From Phoronis ovalis (lineage: Eukaryota; Phoronida; Phoronidae): a stretch of 25,951 bases of DNA. Position 1 is the stretch's first letter; every line of letters starts with the position of its first letter. Below, piece by piece: positions 1 through 11,400 of this stretch. The notes beneath the pieces are model-generated. The model did not search any database. It worked only from the letters and a program-made list of their open reading frames with translations, and was not told where the DNA came from. The stretch lies in contig JAOXYB010053945.1 of the NCBI GenBank assembly GCA_028565635.1, positions 1 to 25,951 on the forward strand, written 5' to 3'. A program made the translations under genes and the position numbers.

Positions 1-160
1 TTAGCCTATTCATAAAGCGAGCTTTAAGTGGGTCAATGACACAATGGACTGTCTGGAAACCCCGCTGGAAACTATACAGGTCCAGACTAAATTAAAATGA
101 AAGGGGCAAAGTTGGTAATGCTTTACCATAAACATTATCTCTTCGTCCTTTATTTTACAG
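1..160. other. Intron 3' part upstream of the asparaginase exon
   Basis: No exon is recognisable here. It ends in a good 3' splice site: a pyrimidine-rich run followed by TTTTACAG at 153-160, just before the GTID exon. I take it as the end of the intron that separates this gene's off-window first exon. Confidence 0.6.
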
Positions 161-792
161 GCACCATTGATAAGGATTATCCTTCAGTACCAGGTGCTTA
201 TAACTTTGTCATATCAGAAGTATGTGCAGCGAAAACCATCATGATGCAGCACGCCATGAATGTAAAATGTACAACAGGTTCTTCTTGTAAAAAGGATAGC
301 AACGATATAACAGAGACTGACAGGTATTATGGATTGTACTAACTACTTCTTTTTTGAAAATGATTTTTGCTAAACTCAAAAATATACTCACAGTCACTCC
401 ACAACGAAAAAAAGAAGGTACATGTGAATTCTGGTTACTAAGGAATTGCGCTACTAACACATAACAGTACATCTAATTATTGCAGGCAGTTGATGTCACA
501 ATTATGCCTTGATGTCACAGAAAAGAAAATATTGATTACACATGGAACTGATACTATGCTTCAAACAGCAGACTTCTTAGCTTCAGTGGATTTGCAGAAA
601 ACAATAGTGTTGACAGGTGCATTTCGACCCGCTGTATTTAAAAATACAGATGCTGATTTTAATGTTGGATTAGCAGTTGGTGCTTTGCAATGCTTAGATA
701 CTGTTGGAGTGTTTATAGCAATAAATGGAATTGTTTCTCCATGGGATAAACTCGAAAGGGACAGTAGTGGCATGTATGTTAGGAAATCTTGA
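161..792 (+). CDS. Single-domain asparaginase-like protein, last two exons (5' partial)
   Basis: Two exons, 161-323 and 486-789 plus a TGA stop at 790-792, are joined by a 162-bp GT-AG intron (324-485). The joining codon AG|G keeps the frame. About 156 residues are visible. They show the type I asparaginase signatures: GTIDKDYP (first catalytic Thr), a Tyr in GAYNF, KKDSNDIT, THGTDTM at 538-558 (second Thr and Asp), the Lys of QKTIVLTGAFRP, and a DADFN segment. The first codon is split (G|GC), so an upstream exon that should end in a TGG-type motif lies off the left edge; I found no candidate in 1-160. The protein stops just after the N-terminal Rossmann-like domain, so it is about half the usual 330-residue enzyme. 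Short bacterial and eukaryotic asparaginase-domain proteins of this length are known. Residues that the second domain supplies to the partner subunit's active site are missing, so activity is uncertain. A polyadenylation signal may be AATAAA at 1056-1061 or 1343-1348. Confidence 0.85.
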
Positions 793-2327
793 TAAAAATC
801 ATAAAGATTCCAAATGGAATTTTTGTGTCTTTTGCAAGCACCATATTGTTGAAAATTATTTTGTTAATTTGTAAGACTGGTCAGTGAAAAATTATTTGAA
901 ATGAGAAATACATGTGCAAGGTTTTCGACAGTTTTTAAATTGTATCTTTTTACAATTCAATCAATTGACACATGTATATTTTTCCTAACGTAGTCCTAAA
1001 ATAGTCTGATCTGTTGATAATCAGACATGGGTAGAATCCCAATAAGATTACTGTTAATAAAACTCTTTTATATTCTACTGAATTATTGATAATTATACCT
1101 AAAATGCCAGGTTCAAAGTTTTTGATCAAACAGTTATTTGTATATATTAAGTACATTTTTAAAATGCCTATTCAGTAAATTTTATTACCCAGACCTTGGA
1201 AAATCTGACTAATCCTTAGCTGATTGATATATCTTCCATGGCTACATGGTCACTTCCTGTTCAACATTTGCCACTGTTTTCTCTGCAACAGTACGTCAAC
1301 ATTTCATAAAAAATCTACTGTATTATAATTAAACATACAAAAAATAAAGAGAATCTAAAATGTCATTACAAAGAAAAATGTTAACTTATGTAAACTTTTA
1401 TATGGAAATAGTCATCTTGTGAATTAATTAATAATACTCATTAATGACTCATTAATGTAGATCATAAGAGATGTCTTGTCAGAATATTACTTGAACAGTT
1501 TCTTTTATAGCTTCATTCATAAAACTTTTTAAATCTACCTAGTTTTGGAATTAATTAAAAGAAAATTCTGGAAAGATGTCCACACTTTTTAACTTATAAA
1601 AAAGTTGTCACAGTAACAATCATCCTTATAATTCCAAGGTATGTAGGATGGCCCCATGTGGACTGATGACAAGTTGTGTTCACAATTATGTTGTGAAATT
1701 AAGAAATCATGTTGTCATACTAAATTTTGTATTATGAAACTCACTTCCAAATTACTGTGCATTAGCGCAGAAAATTATATGAAAGGTACAATACTGAATT
1801 AAGTGAACATGGTCTACTGAAATATTGGGTATTAAGTTGTTTAAAGTCATTGCTGATTTAAAAAAAAAAAAATTATATTTTTTCACATCAATGTTTTTAG
1901 TAAAATTTTTATTCACTTTATGTGCCTTACTGGTAATTATTCTGCTAAAAATACGTTTCTTTTACTGATTTAAGATGTAGTTTTTTTTGCAGCTGCAAAA
2001 GCACATTAAAATAACAATAAACAAATAAAAACAAAGTTCTAGGACTTTAACAAGTCTATATTGCATAGAAATTGCAGTTTCACTGTCTTTGTTATTCAGA
2101 AAAAACTTATTGTAGATTTTTAAAAAATACGTTTTTAAGACTTTAAAATACTTTGTTGATTTATTTTTCTATAATTTGTTCATGTTATTTTTTATATTAA
2201 AATACTTTAATATGCAATTTGCTGAAATTAGAATTTCTTGGAATGTCTCACCAGGTGGGGTATGCTAAAAATGGCTGCTGGAGAGACTGTCTGCTTGAGA
2301 TTCTTTAAATATTTACAAATTTTTCAG
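793..2327. other. Non-coding AT-rich DNA: asparaginase 3' UTR and intergenic
   Basis: No conserved coding frame is visible on either strand. AATAAA at 1056-1061 and 1343-1348 could end the asparaginase transcript. From about 1800 to 2220 the sequence is simple, with A and T runs. A 38-codon ATG frame in good context (2271-2387) looks like part of a leader or chance, not a gene I recognise. Confidence 0.5.
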
Positions 2328-2391
2328 CTTTTAGAGCTATCTTGCAACATGAACTGTTTCGTCATCTTAATCTATCTTCATTTCTAAAAAG
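2328..2391 (+). other. Candidate 5'-UTR exon of the formin gene
   Basis: The stretch is bounded by a good acceptor (AAATTTTTCAG, ending at 2327) and a near-consensus donor (AAAAAG|GTAAGA, GT at 2392-2393). It would splice to the acceptor CTTCTTTTCAG ending at 3426, just upstream of the formin start codon. No coding frame continues through it into the formin, so it would be untranslated. This is inference from splice motifs only. Confidence 0.3.
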
Positions 2392-3426
2392 GTAAGACTG
2401 AAACTCTATCTAATGTCCTGTGTAGTTTTGGTAAAGACGGACCCCTTGATGCTTGAAAAGCACAGTACTGTTGACTGTTGTCTGCTACTCTGTGCTGCTA
2501 TTTATATTGGGACTGCCCAGTATAAATAAAATTTCAGTAAAAAAATAGGGTAAATGTACCTAATTTCAAAAAATCTAGATTGCAATGTGAAATGGAAATA
2601 ACAGAAGAACATGGGATAGTAATTATAGTCTCTATATATAGTTACTCTGTTCTTTACAATAAGTTGCTATGGCAGCTGAAAATTCTCTTGTATTGAGTAA
2701 TGTTTTCATTTTAATTATATTTTGTGTTGTATTTTCATTTTCTAGATCTTCCTGGCATAAATAGATACACCCACTTCTGTTCTAATGGTAGTTTATTAGT
2801 AAAATTATGATACAGATATTTTTGCAGTTGTTCAAATAATCAATAAGGCATTGACTAGAGATTTAAACTTAGTAATCAGGTTATTAGCCTTTGTGCATGC
2901 TATTCTATAATACTGGTATGGTACATGACCTTGTATTATTCTAAAATTTGGAACAACTAAGTTACTAATAAAGCTGTGTATTAATTATACCTGTAAAATA
3001 GTAAATTAGTAGCATAATAATTTTATTACGTATAACATTTTACCATCAAACATTTTTTAAACTTGGGCCCAGTTCATAAGATTACCTTTGAATAAAAATA
3101 TAATTGCATAAAATACCGCTACATTTGAACTTGAGACATCAAAGATGATCCTATAAACCAGTATAAAGAATAAAAAAAAACATGTAAAATGATTACCTTC
3201 ATATAAAATAATGTTAGGCATTACATTATCCCACTACATTATTCTGTCTTGCCTGAAGAGGAATTTGAGGGTGATAGAATCAAAATAACCTGTGCTTTGC
3301 TGTATTTAAGGTAAATTTGATTAATTAAGTAAATCTTGCCTCTTTTGTTTACTTACTGTTGCTAATTAATTTTAATTTAATGTACATGGTCAAACAATTA
3401 AATCCATGTTTCATACTTCTTTTCAG
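2392..3426. other. Non-coding stretch, possible 5'-UTR intron of the formin
   Basis: There is no coding signal. It contains a 13-bp hairpin at 2499-2528 with an AATAAA overlapping its 3' arm, and otherwise AT-rich DNA. It ends in a clear 3' splice site (pyrimidines then CAG at 3424-3426). Confidence 0.4.
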
Positions 3427-3523
3427 AAAAGAACATCCAAAATTTGAAATTGATGTATGTTGTTATATAATATTATCAAAAAAAACAAGTTATTGCAATG
3501 TTTAGCTGCTTAACATAATAAAA
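3427..3523 (+). other. Formin 5' leader with three short upstream ORFs
   Basis: The leader is the segment between the 3' splice site at 3425-3426 and the start codon. ATGs at 3453, 3457 and 3498 open short frames ending at 3470, 3513 and 3518. None extends into the formin frame, which is closed by TAG at 3503-3505. If transcribed as drawn, these would reduce or tune formin translation. Confidence 0.45.
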
Positions 3524-5438
3524 ATGGGACAAAAAACAAGCAATCTTTCATCCAAAAAAGAAAAAGGCAGTAGTTATGAAAAGGAAAAGAAAACCAGTTT
3601 GAAAGAGGAAAAGGAACATAGGAAAGAGAGTAAACAGGGTTTTCAAAAGTTACCTGTTGGGAACTCTAGTGGTTTAGGGTTAAATGCTCATTTGCATGAT
3701 ACTGGTGGTATCTCATGCAATAATAAGCAGACAGCTTTAAAAAATGTAGGTCAAATAGTTGTGTCTGATGATGATCATTTATTATTACTGGATGCTGTAA
3801 ACAAAGACCTACCTGATAAAAATGTGGATGCTGACAATATTTGTTTATTAAATAAGGATCAGAGAAATGTGTCTATGGAAGCAGGTGATGGACTAAAGCA
3901 ACAAGGATTCAGTCCACATGATTTGAGTTCTAAATTCAAAACGTACGATTGCTCTAAAAATAGAGATACAAAAATTGATGATATTGCTTCCTCAATAACA
4001 ACAGGTGTAGAAATAGCAGACAGTAGTAAGAACACATCTTGTAAAAATCCTGGTGGTATAGAAAACGAGAGTTCTGAAATGACATCTGTGAAGGCTTTTG
4101 AAAGGAAGGGTGGTCTTTGCATTGCTCTGGTATCGACTGGAAATAATAGTGATAAAAATGCTGCTGAATATCAAACTCAACAAAGAAGAAACTCTGATTT
4201 CTCTGTGGGAGAAGATAATGATAACATATATTCTAAAGAAACTGCTGTGAGTAATGATAGCAGCAAGAAAGTAAAAACAGATAATGAAGATTTTAATGAT
4301 CTATGTACCAGAATTGGTAGTACAAAAAATGTCCCAGAAGATATAGTGCAATGTAATGGAAAAAGTGTTGAAGCTGACTTGGAATGTAGAATTAATGATC
4401 GTCAAGAAAATTTGTCTTTTTGTCATAAAAATGATGTGGAGGAGGTAGCTAAACAGTTGTCCCACTCTGCATTCACAATATCAGATTGTAGAAAGGTTAT
4501 GGCATTAGATTTCACTTCACCTTCTTATCAGCAAAATAATGCCAACAGAAAGGAAATTGAATCTGATACTATGCAATCAGTAGAAGAACAAGTTGAGGGA
4601 AATATATGTAACACACCAGACAATTCTGACACTGTTTCGAAATCGCATAGAACTGTGGAGGCAAATTATCCAGTGAAAACATCAAGAATTTTGAACTCAT
4701 CGCCAAGCTATGACACTTTGCAAAGGTCCTTTCACGGAAGTCAACAGGATGTATCCCAAGCTGCATACAATTTATTCAAAGTCCGCAAAGTAAAATCTGA
4801 AGCGTGTTCGCCATCAGAAGAAAACTGGGATATTTTCCTAAATCCATTACCGGACATTGATGGTGAGGGATGCAGATTTCAGGTTGGATGTGAAGATGAA
4901 ACTACAAAGTTAGATTTTAATCAGCAAAGCTTGTTTGATCAGATTAATCTGTTAGGTGAAATGTCCCACCGCGAGCAAGGTGATGGCACCGTTCCTCCCC
5001 AGACAGATTATTTGATTCGATATTTAAATTGGATAGAAAATCCTGAAGGCGGAAAAGTTTGCTTGTTAACTAATTCTTGTAAAGAAGCAATAGCTCTTGC
5101 AGGATCAAGTAACTCGACAGTAGAAAAGCAGAAAATAATACTTGTTTCTCCATCATGTACTGAAACTAACCGCAGTATTGTGAGAAATTTAACTTCAGAG
5201 TTCAATAATCAAATAGGGTCAAATGATGTCACTGAGTTAAATGGCGCATACATACAAAATGGTGTAAATTCTGATAATATTTGTAAAACTGGCCTGTTCA
5301 TTAATGGGAAAGATGAAAGGCCACAAGTTACAATCTACAGAACTGATATGCAGAAAAAAATTGTGTTGGAAGATGTTGTATGTTATCCAAAAGATGTGCC
5401 AGAAAGATTGGAATACAAACAATGTCGGAATTTTATGG
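3524..5438 (+). CDS. FMN2: Formin exon 1: long disordered N-terminal region
   Basis: This 1,915-nt exon encodes residues 1-638 plus one base of codon 639. It begins [10 protein letters not shown], which fits the N-myristoylation pattern (Gly2, Ser6). A Lys/Glu-rich segment follows (about 11-38). Most of the rest is Ser/Asn/Asp-rich with no domain I recognise, as in the poorly conserved N-termini of other FMN formins. One compact segment around residues 413-447 ([10 protein letters not shown], then [14 protein letters not shown]) has more hydrophobic and aromatic residues and may be a binding motif. The donor is ATGG|GTAAG (5439-5440); reading on would hit a stop at 5450-5452. Confidence 0.92.
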
Positions 5439-8400
5439 GTAAGAAATATTGATTAAATTTTTTTAGTATTTTTGTTTGCATTTTAGCTATGTTTAGACAC
5501 CTTTTGCTATTTCTTGTGTGTGTGCTCTTGTTTTAAGTGTCACATAATTTTTTTCAATGTTTTAATAGCAATTCATGATATTATTCTGTACAACAAATGA
5601 TCAGTTTGGTTAGGTAATTTCTTCCATATGGAGCAAGCACTCATATTTGTAATTGATCATATCCGTTCAATAATAACCATGTAGATTATGTTTCTGATAA
5701 AAATAGTTATTACTATGTTTCATTTCTGGAAATCCAATGCATTTTCAAAATTACTACTGACAACTTTTCATAGCAGTGATCAGTAAAAATGTGTTGCACA
5801 AAAATTTTTGTATCATAAACACATTTTTAACATTTTATTAAACATTTTTTAAAACTTATATTTGGTCAAATATTTATGCCAAAACATCGAGTTTTTCACA
5901 TATTTATTACCTTTTTGGAACTCTGCACAGTTTATATTCCTGAAGAAGAAAATATTATATTTTTGAAACATCAATTTAGCCATGGTTTGCTTATTTTTGG
6001 TTACTTCTATTTAAATATTTATTTTAAGTTTACACCGCTAAATGATGTCTAATAACAAAGAATTTTTCATATTGAAGGAGAAGCTTTGGTGTCTTGGATT
6101 TGTTCATTTTTTGACGAACAGCATTATTTATACTACTACTTAAATCAACAAGATCTACAAGTTTTAACTGTACAGTTCTGTAGCCACTTGTTAGCTGCTG
6201 GAATTCTACAAGCTTCTCATGGTGAAACAATTAGTGAAGGAGAAACATTTAAAGCAAGTTTTAACATTTTGTGCATTTAGTCCAAAAGAAAAGATCAGCA
6301 CACATCATTTTTACATTCATAGATATTGTCCCAACCTTATTAAGCTTGTTTTGCTTTTAATTAACCATTAAGTTATTTATGTTAATGCAAAATAATAGAT
6401 GTTGTCATGAAAAGGCACCCTCCATTTCCAATAATCGTTTTACTAAATAAGGCGAAATTGTTATATATCAAATAAATTTTGTTTTCTTGGTATGATTTTA
6501 TAAATCTTACTATTTTCAGTTGGATTTTGTGTATCACTGGGCACAAACTGAACACAACCTTGCTTCTTCATGGCCTCCACCAGATATCACTCAAGATGGT
6601 AAAACCAACCAAGAACTAGAAGTGTTATCAGGTAACATATCAATTGTTTATTATTTTTTTTACAGGTTCCTGTACATTTAGAGTGCAAAATGTTACCCTG
6701 TATGATGTGTTACTGTTCCAAAATGAACAGCTGCTTTACTTAGTGTCAGTAAAAGAATAAAAAAGTTGAGAATCATATTCATATAATAAGTCTCCTATAT
6801 ATACATGCACCTTAAGTGAATAAAAATAATTTGTTTTAATACATTTAGTAAAGTTGCTATTATACTCTATGGTAGACATCACTAATGATGATTATGGTAA
6901 GTATTTTGCAGGACAGTTATGCTTCCATTTTACTTCTCATATCCAAATCTACTATTTCTACACAATTTTCTCTCTGGGTGGTGTTGGTTTCAAATATGCA
7001 TTAGTTCTGTTATCTCTTTGTGTATTTTATCAGTTGACTGTCCACTGAATTTCATAAGTTTGATTGAATGTACATTAAATAATAAGATTTTCTATCTATT
7101 GAAATGTTATAAGAAAACATAAAGCTCACTTACTTTCAGTTAAAAACAATGTCCGATTATATTTAAAAAAATTAATGATCCAGATTTTCCACTGGTGGTT
7201 AGATCTAAATACTGGTATAATTATTATGTATCAGATGAAGTGAATATGCATATAGCCGTAAGATCTCCATCATCAGCATTGTTGCCATCCTTTCCTTTGT
7301 CTCTCGATAACAGTTTTAGTTTTTATCAGATCAGCTTCAGATTTGATAGAACTTAAATGTAGGTCATGTTTGAGTTTGACATTTGACCTATATCACTTCC
7401 AAAGCTATTGGTGGCCATGTTTGTTCTGGAGATGGTACATCATGTTGCGCGTATAACCGGATAGATAAGTATCGTCAATATGTTGAATAAAATAATTGTC
7501 AGTATACCTAGATTTCACCACTAATGTTTGTTGGCTTTTTTTGAGGCTTAATGAGATTGTTTTTAAAACATTTTACCTAAAATTACTTGAGATTATAATA
7601 TGCCTTCTTAAATAATGCACTGTACATTTATTTTTGCTAGCATATTATTTAAGTGAGAATAATATATTTTTTAAGAAGTTATTACATGTTTTACTGATAC
7701 TGGCTTCTTGTAGCAATCTCCTAAAATTATTTTTAAAAAGTTGTGTAAACGTTTTGTTGGTGTACATGGTAAAAACGGGAGAAAATAATTGGTTCGTTTT
7801 TTTACATTCAGATATAAAAATGTAAATTCCAGATTTGATTGAATAGACATCATGCCCATCCAATAATTTTTTTAATTTATATCTAAAATGTGTTGTTTAT
7901 TTCAGATAACCATACACTTGTTTCAACTTTAAAGCAGGAACACAAAAAACAGATTGAAAAACTACAGGTATTTAAAATCTTATACACCTAAAAAAATATT
8001 AAAACTTACTTGTTTCCTTTTAAGCTTCATGTTCTTTGTCTTTTTTCTTGCAGTTTCTGCTTGACTAGTCATGATATGACAACTACAAATTATTTAGATC
8101 ATAAATTAATTTTAATTTCACATTTGTTGAATTCATAAAGTTTGGCAAAAAGATATTTATATAATCACAAGATACCTCACATATCCTAAATGATTAAAAT
8201 AATTACAATTCATGTATTTTTTTTACTATAGCAAGAGCATGAGTTTGCAATATTGACCATACGAGGTGACAATGTTGTAAAAATACGAACATTAGAAGAC
8301 AATCTGTTGGACACAAGAAAACTGTTGGAACAATTTCAATCAAATTCTTTGGAAAAACTAGTGACTGTAAAGCATGATGCAGAGACAGAGTCATTAGACT

Positions 8401-11400
8401 TGTCGATCTTTGTGGAGTGGGTCAAATCCAGAATTTCTAAAAGCAATGTTGGTACTGCAACAGAAAGCTTGGACACCTGTCCCATTTGTCAGCCAGTAGC
8501 TGAGCATGGACCTGATGACAGTGCACCACCTGCTCAGAATTCTATTGCCACAGTACCACCTGCCATAGGGATTCCATCACCTGCTCTTGCGATTCCACCT
8601 CCAACACCTGCTCCAGGGATCCCTCCACCGCCACCACCACCACCAGGTCCATGTATACCTCCACCACCACCACCAGGCCTAGGAGTTCTTCCACCACCAC
8701 CTACCCCAGGGGCTCCACCTTTCCCACCTCCACCATTACCTGGATGTGGACCACCACCCCCATCTGCACCTGGAGTACCTCCAGCCCCACCTGGGATTCC
8801 TATTGGTGGATTATATGATAGACTGAGGCAAGGTAAGTTTGTGAAGGTATTTATAGTGTATTTTCTAGATGCGATGAAAGATTTCCAGAACAGTAATTCA
8901 TCTTCGCTAGATGTCACCAGCTACCAGGCTTCAATTCACTGGACTTCCTGTTAGTATTAGTATGATAATGTAATTTTACTGTGCTATCTGCTTACACCTA
9001 TTGGTGTAATTTATGAAAGGCATTCACAATCATGACCAACAAGAAGCAGAATTGTCCATTTAATAGATATAACAAAACTGACTACTCACTGTTGTACTAC
9101 TTTCTTTACTATGATGTAAAAAGTAGGAACTGCATCAACTTTTATAAATTATCTCAATGCTTCTCTTAATATTTTAATTCTTTCTATTCTCAAATACGTT
9201 TGTTGCCTATTCTGTTTTTGCGTTTAAAAGGCCCACGGAAAACTCCAATTACAACCAAATCTCCTATGAAACCATTGTTTTGGAAAAGAATCCAGTTGCC
9301 TGTAACAAGTGTGATCTCAACTGTATCACCTGTAACGCCTGACTCTCCTAATGCAGATCAGTAAGTGATAATGTTTTTTGTATATCAAAGTAAATGTTTC
9401 AGATCCAGGTATGCTTTCTGTGTGTACCCCATTGTAAGGAAGGCACCCCTGTACATTATTCTCAGTCTTCTGGAGATTCTACTGTTAGAGTGTATGACGT
9501 GTCACGGAAGGCTAAAAAATCTCAGTTGCCATTTTACAAGACTAGTTAAGTGTGGTTTTTCAGAGTTGACAGTCAAGCTGAATTAAAACCTTTGTGGGAG
9601 AGCTTAGAGGAGCCAGAATTTGGTGTTGATGAATTTGATTGCCTGTTCTCCCGTACTGTTATTGACAAGAAAAAACCTTCAGAAAAAAAGGAGAAGAAGA
9701 CAAAACAGGTATCTTCTATTGATAGCTTTACCAATTCAGAACATCTATTTAAACTTCTATTTCTATATACTTAGTTACTTTTTATATACTTTTCAGTTAA
9801 ACATAAACATGAAATAGACGGTTCACAGAGTGCCAGGTATATTCAGTATTCATTCATGTCTGTTTCAGGTTGCAAAACTACTGGATGCTAAAAGGTCACA
9901 GGCAATTGGAATATTGATTTCAAGTTTACATTTGGATGTTCATGAGATCGAAAATGGTAAAGAAGATTTTCAAGATATATCAGAGAGTTAATTTATCAAG
10001 ACCTGCACTATTTTTATTGTTTTACTATTCACCTAATTTTTGTGCTATTGGTGCTGCTGCTGATAAGACAAATTTTGTAATCAAACAGTCTTTTTGTTAT
10101 TTTACAGCTCTACTTAACTTTGAAATGTCTACCTTGGATTTGGATTCTTTGCAAGCCATCTATGACATAGTAAGTTACCAGATAGTAAAACAACCTATGA
10201 CTAGATCTGATTGTTACGCAAATAAATCTACTCTTCACAATGTTATTCATAGTCACTAGAGTGAAACAACTGCAGGCCCGAGTGAGACTTGTTCGAAAGC
10301 AGCTCTAGAAGAAATTCCTTTCTCAGTGACACTTTCATTTCATTTTGCTTTCTTAGAGATGTATGCGAGATAACAATATTTAAACTTGTGCTAAATAGTA
10401 ACTTCATTGACAATGTCCCCTGGGATAAGAATCTGTACTTGCTTTAATTATCACACCTTTTTCCAGATGTATTGTTCTAGTGACTATGAAAAACATTGCG
10501 AGGAGTGAAATCATAGCTGATTGTTGCATAAGCAAATTATAGCTGACTAGTGACCAGTTGGTGGATAGTTTAGAAAACACATAGAGGAAATCATAGCTAC
10601 TCCTAAAATGAAATGTTCTTATTAATTTGCAAAAATCAAAGGTTTCCATCAATCGTGCATTTTTTTCATTTTGTGTACCAAATTGCATCCACTTTCAAAT
10701 TGAAATAATAATATTCACAAACCAAAGGAGAACTAAGATCGAATTATGTTCACATGTTTTATAGAATTTAGAATGTCTCATACTTCTTTTAGAAACCAGA
10801 TAATGATGAACTTGAAAAGATAACATCACATGTAGAAACAATTCCCGGTGTACCACTTGACAGACCAGAGCAGTGAGTTATTATGCAAAAATTTAAACAT
10901 ATTGGAATTTTTTTAAATAGATCATATTTTTGAATAAATGTCTCCACTAGCTTACCACCCAGAATAGGGTTTCTGTACCAGACCCTACAAGAACTTTAAC
11001 TATTTTTCTTACCACAAAATCTGGCAACCTGTTTTATTGACTAAGAGCTGTAATCTTGGTTCTGTTGTAGTCGATTACAAATAACAATAAGATAAAAAAA
11101 TCTAATTGTCACAACCTCTACGGATGGAGCTGTATAAAATTTGTAAATATGCACTAATTCATTTTCATTAGATTTTTGAAAGGATGCCTCCAATATATCT
11201 CGATATCTGCTTTGTTTGAATTTTAGATTTTTGTACGACATTGCAAAGATTCCATGTTTTAGTGATAGGATTTTTTGTCTGATCTACCAGAGTACTTTCC
11301 ATGAATCTATAGGTGCCATACAAACAAAGCTGAATAATCTGAAGATAACTTGTGAGGTATGTTACAAATATATCTATCAACAAATTTCTGTTTGTCATAA

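Noticed and set aside
2271-2387. 38-codon ATG frame in good context (starting MAAGETV)
   Set aside because: It stops just before the candidate donor at 2392 and has no homolog I recognise; more likely leader or intergenic DNA.
6976-6984. GLI-like site TGGGTGGTG in formin intron 3, tempting because vertebrate Grem1 is Hedgehog-responsive
   Set aside because: It matches 8 of 9 bases; several such near-matches are expected by chance in 26 kb.
8534-8917. Glycine-rich 127-residue frame on the minus strand
   Set aside because: It is the reverse complement of the proline-rich FH1 exon; poly-Pro codons read backwards give Gly runs.
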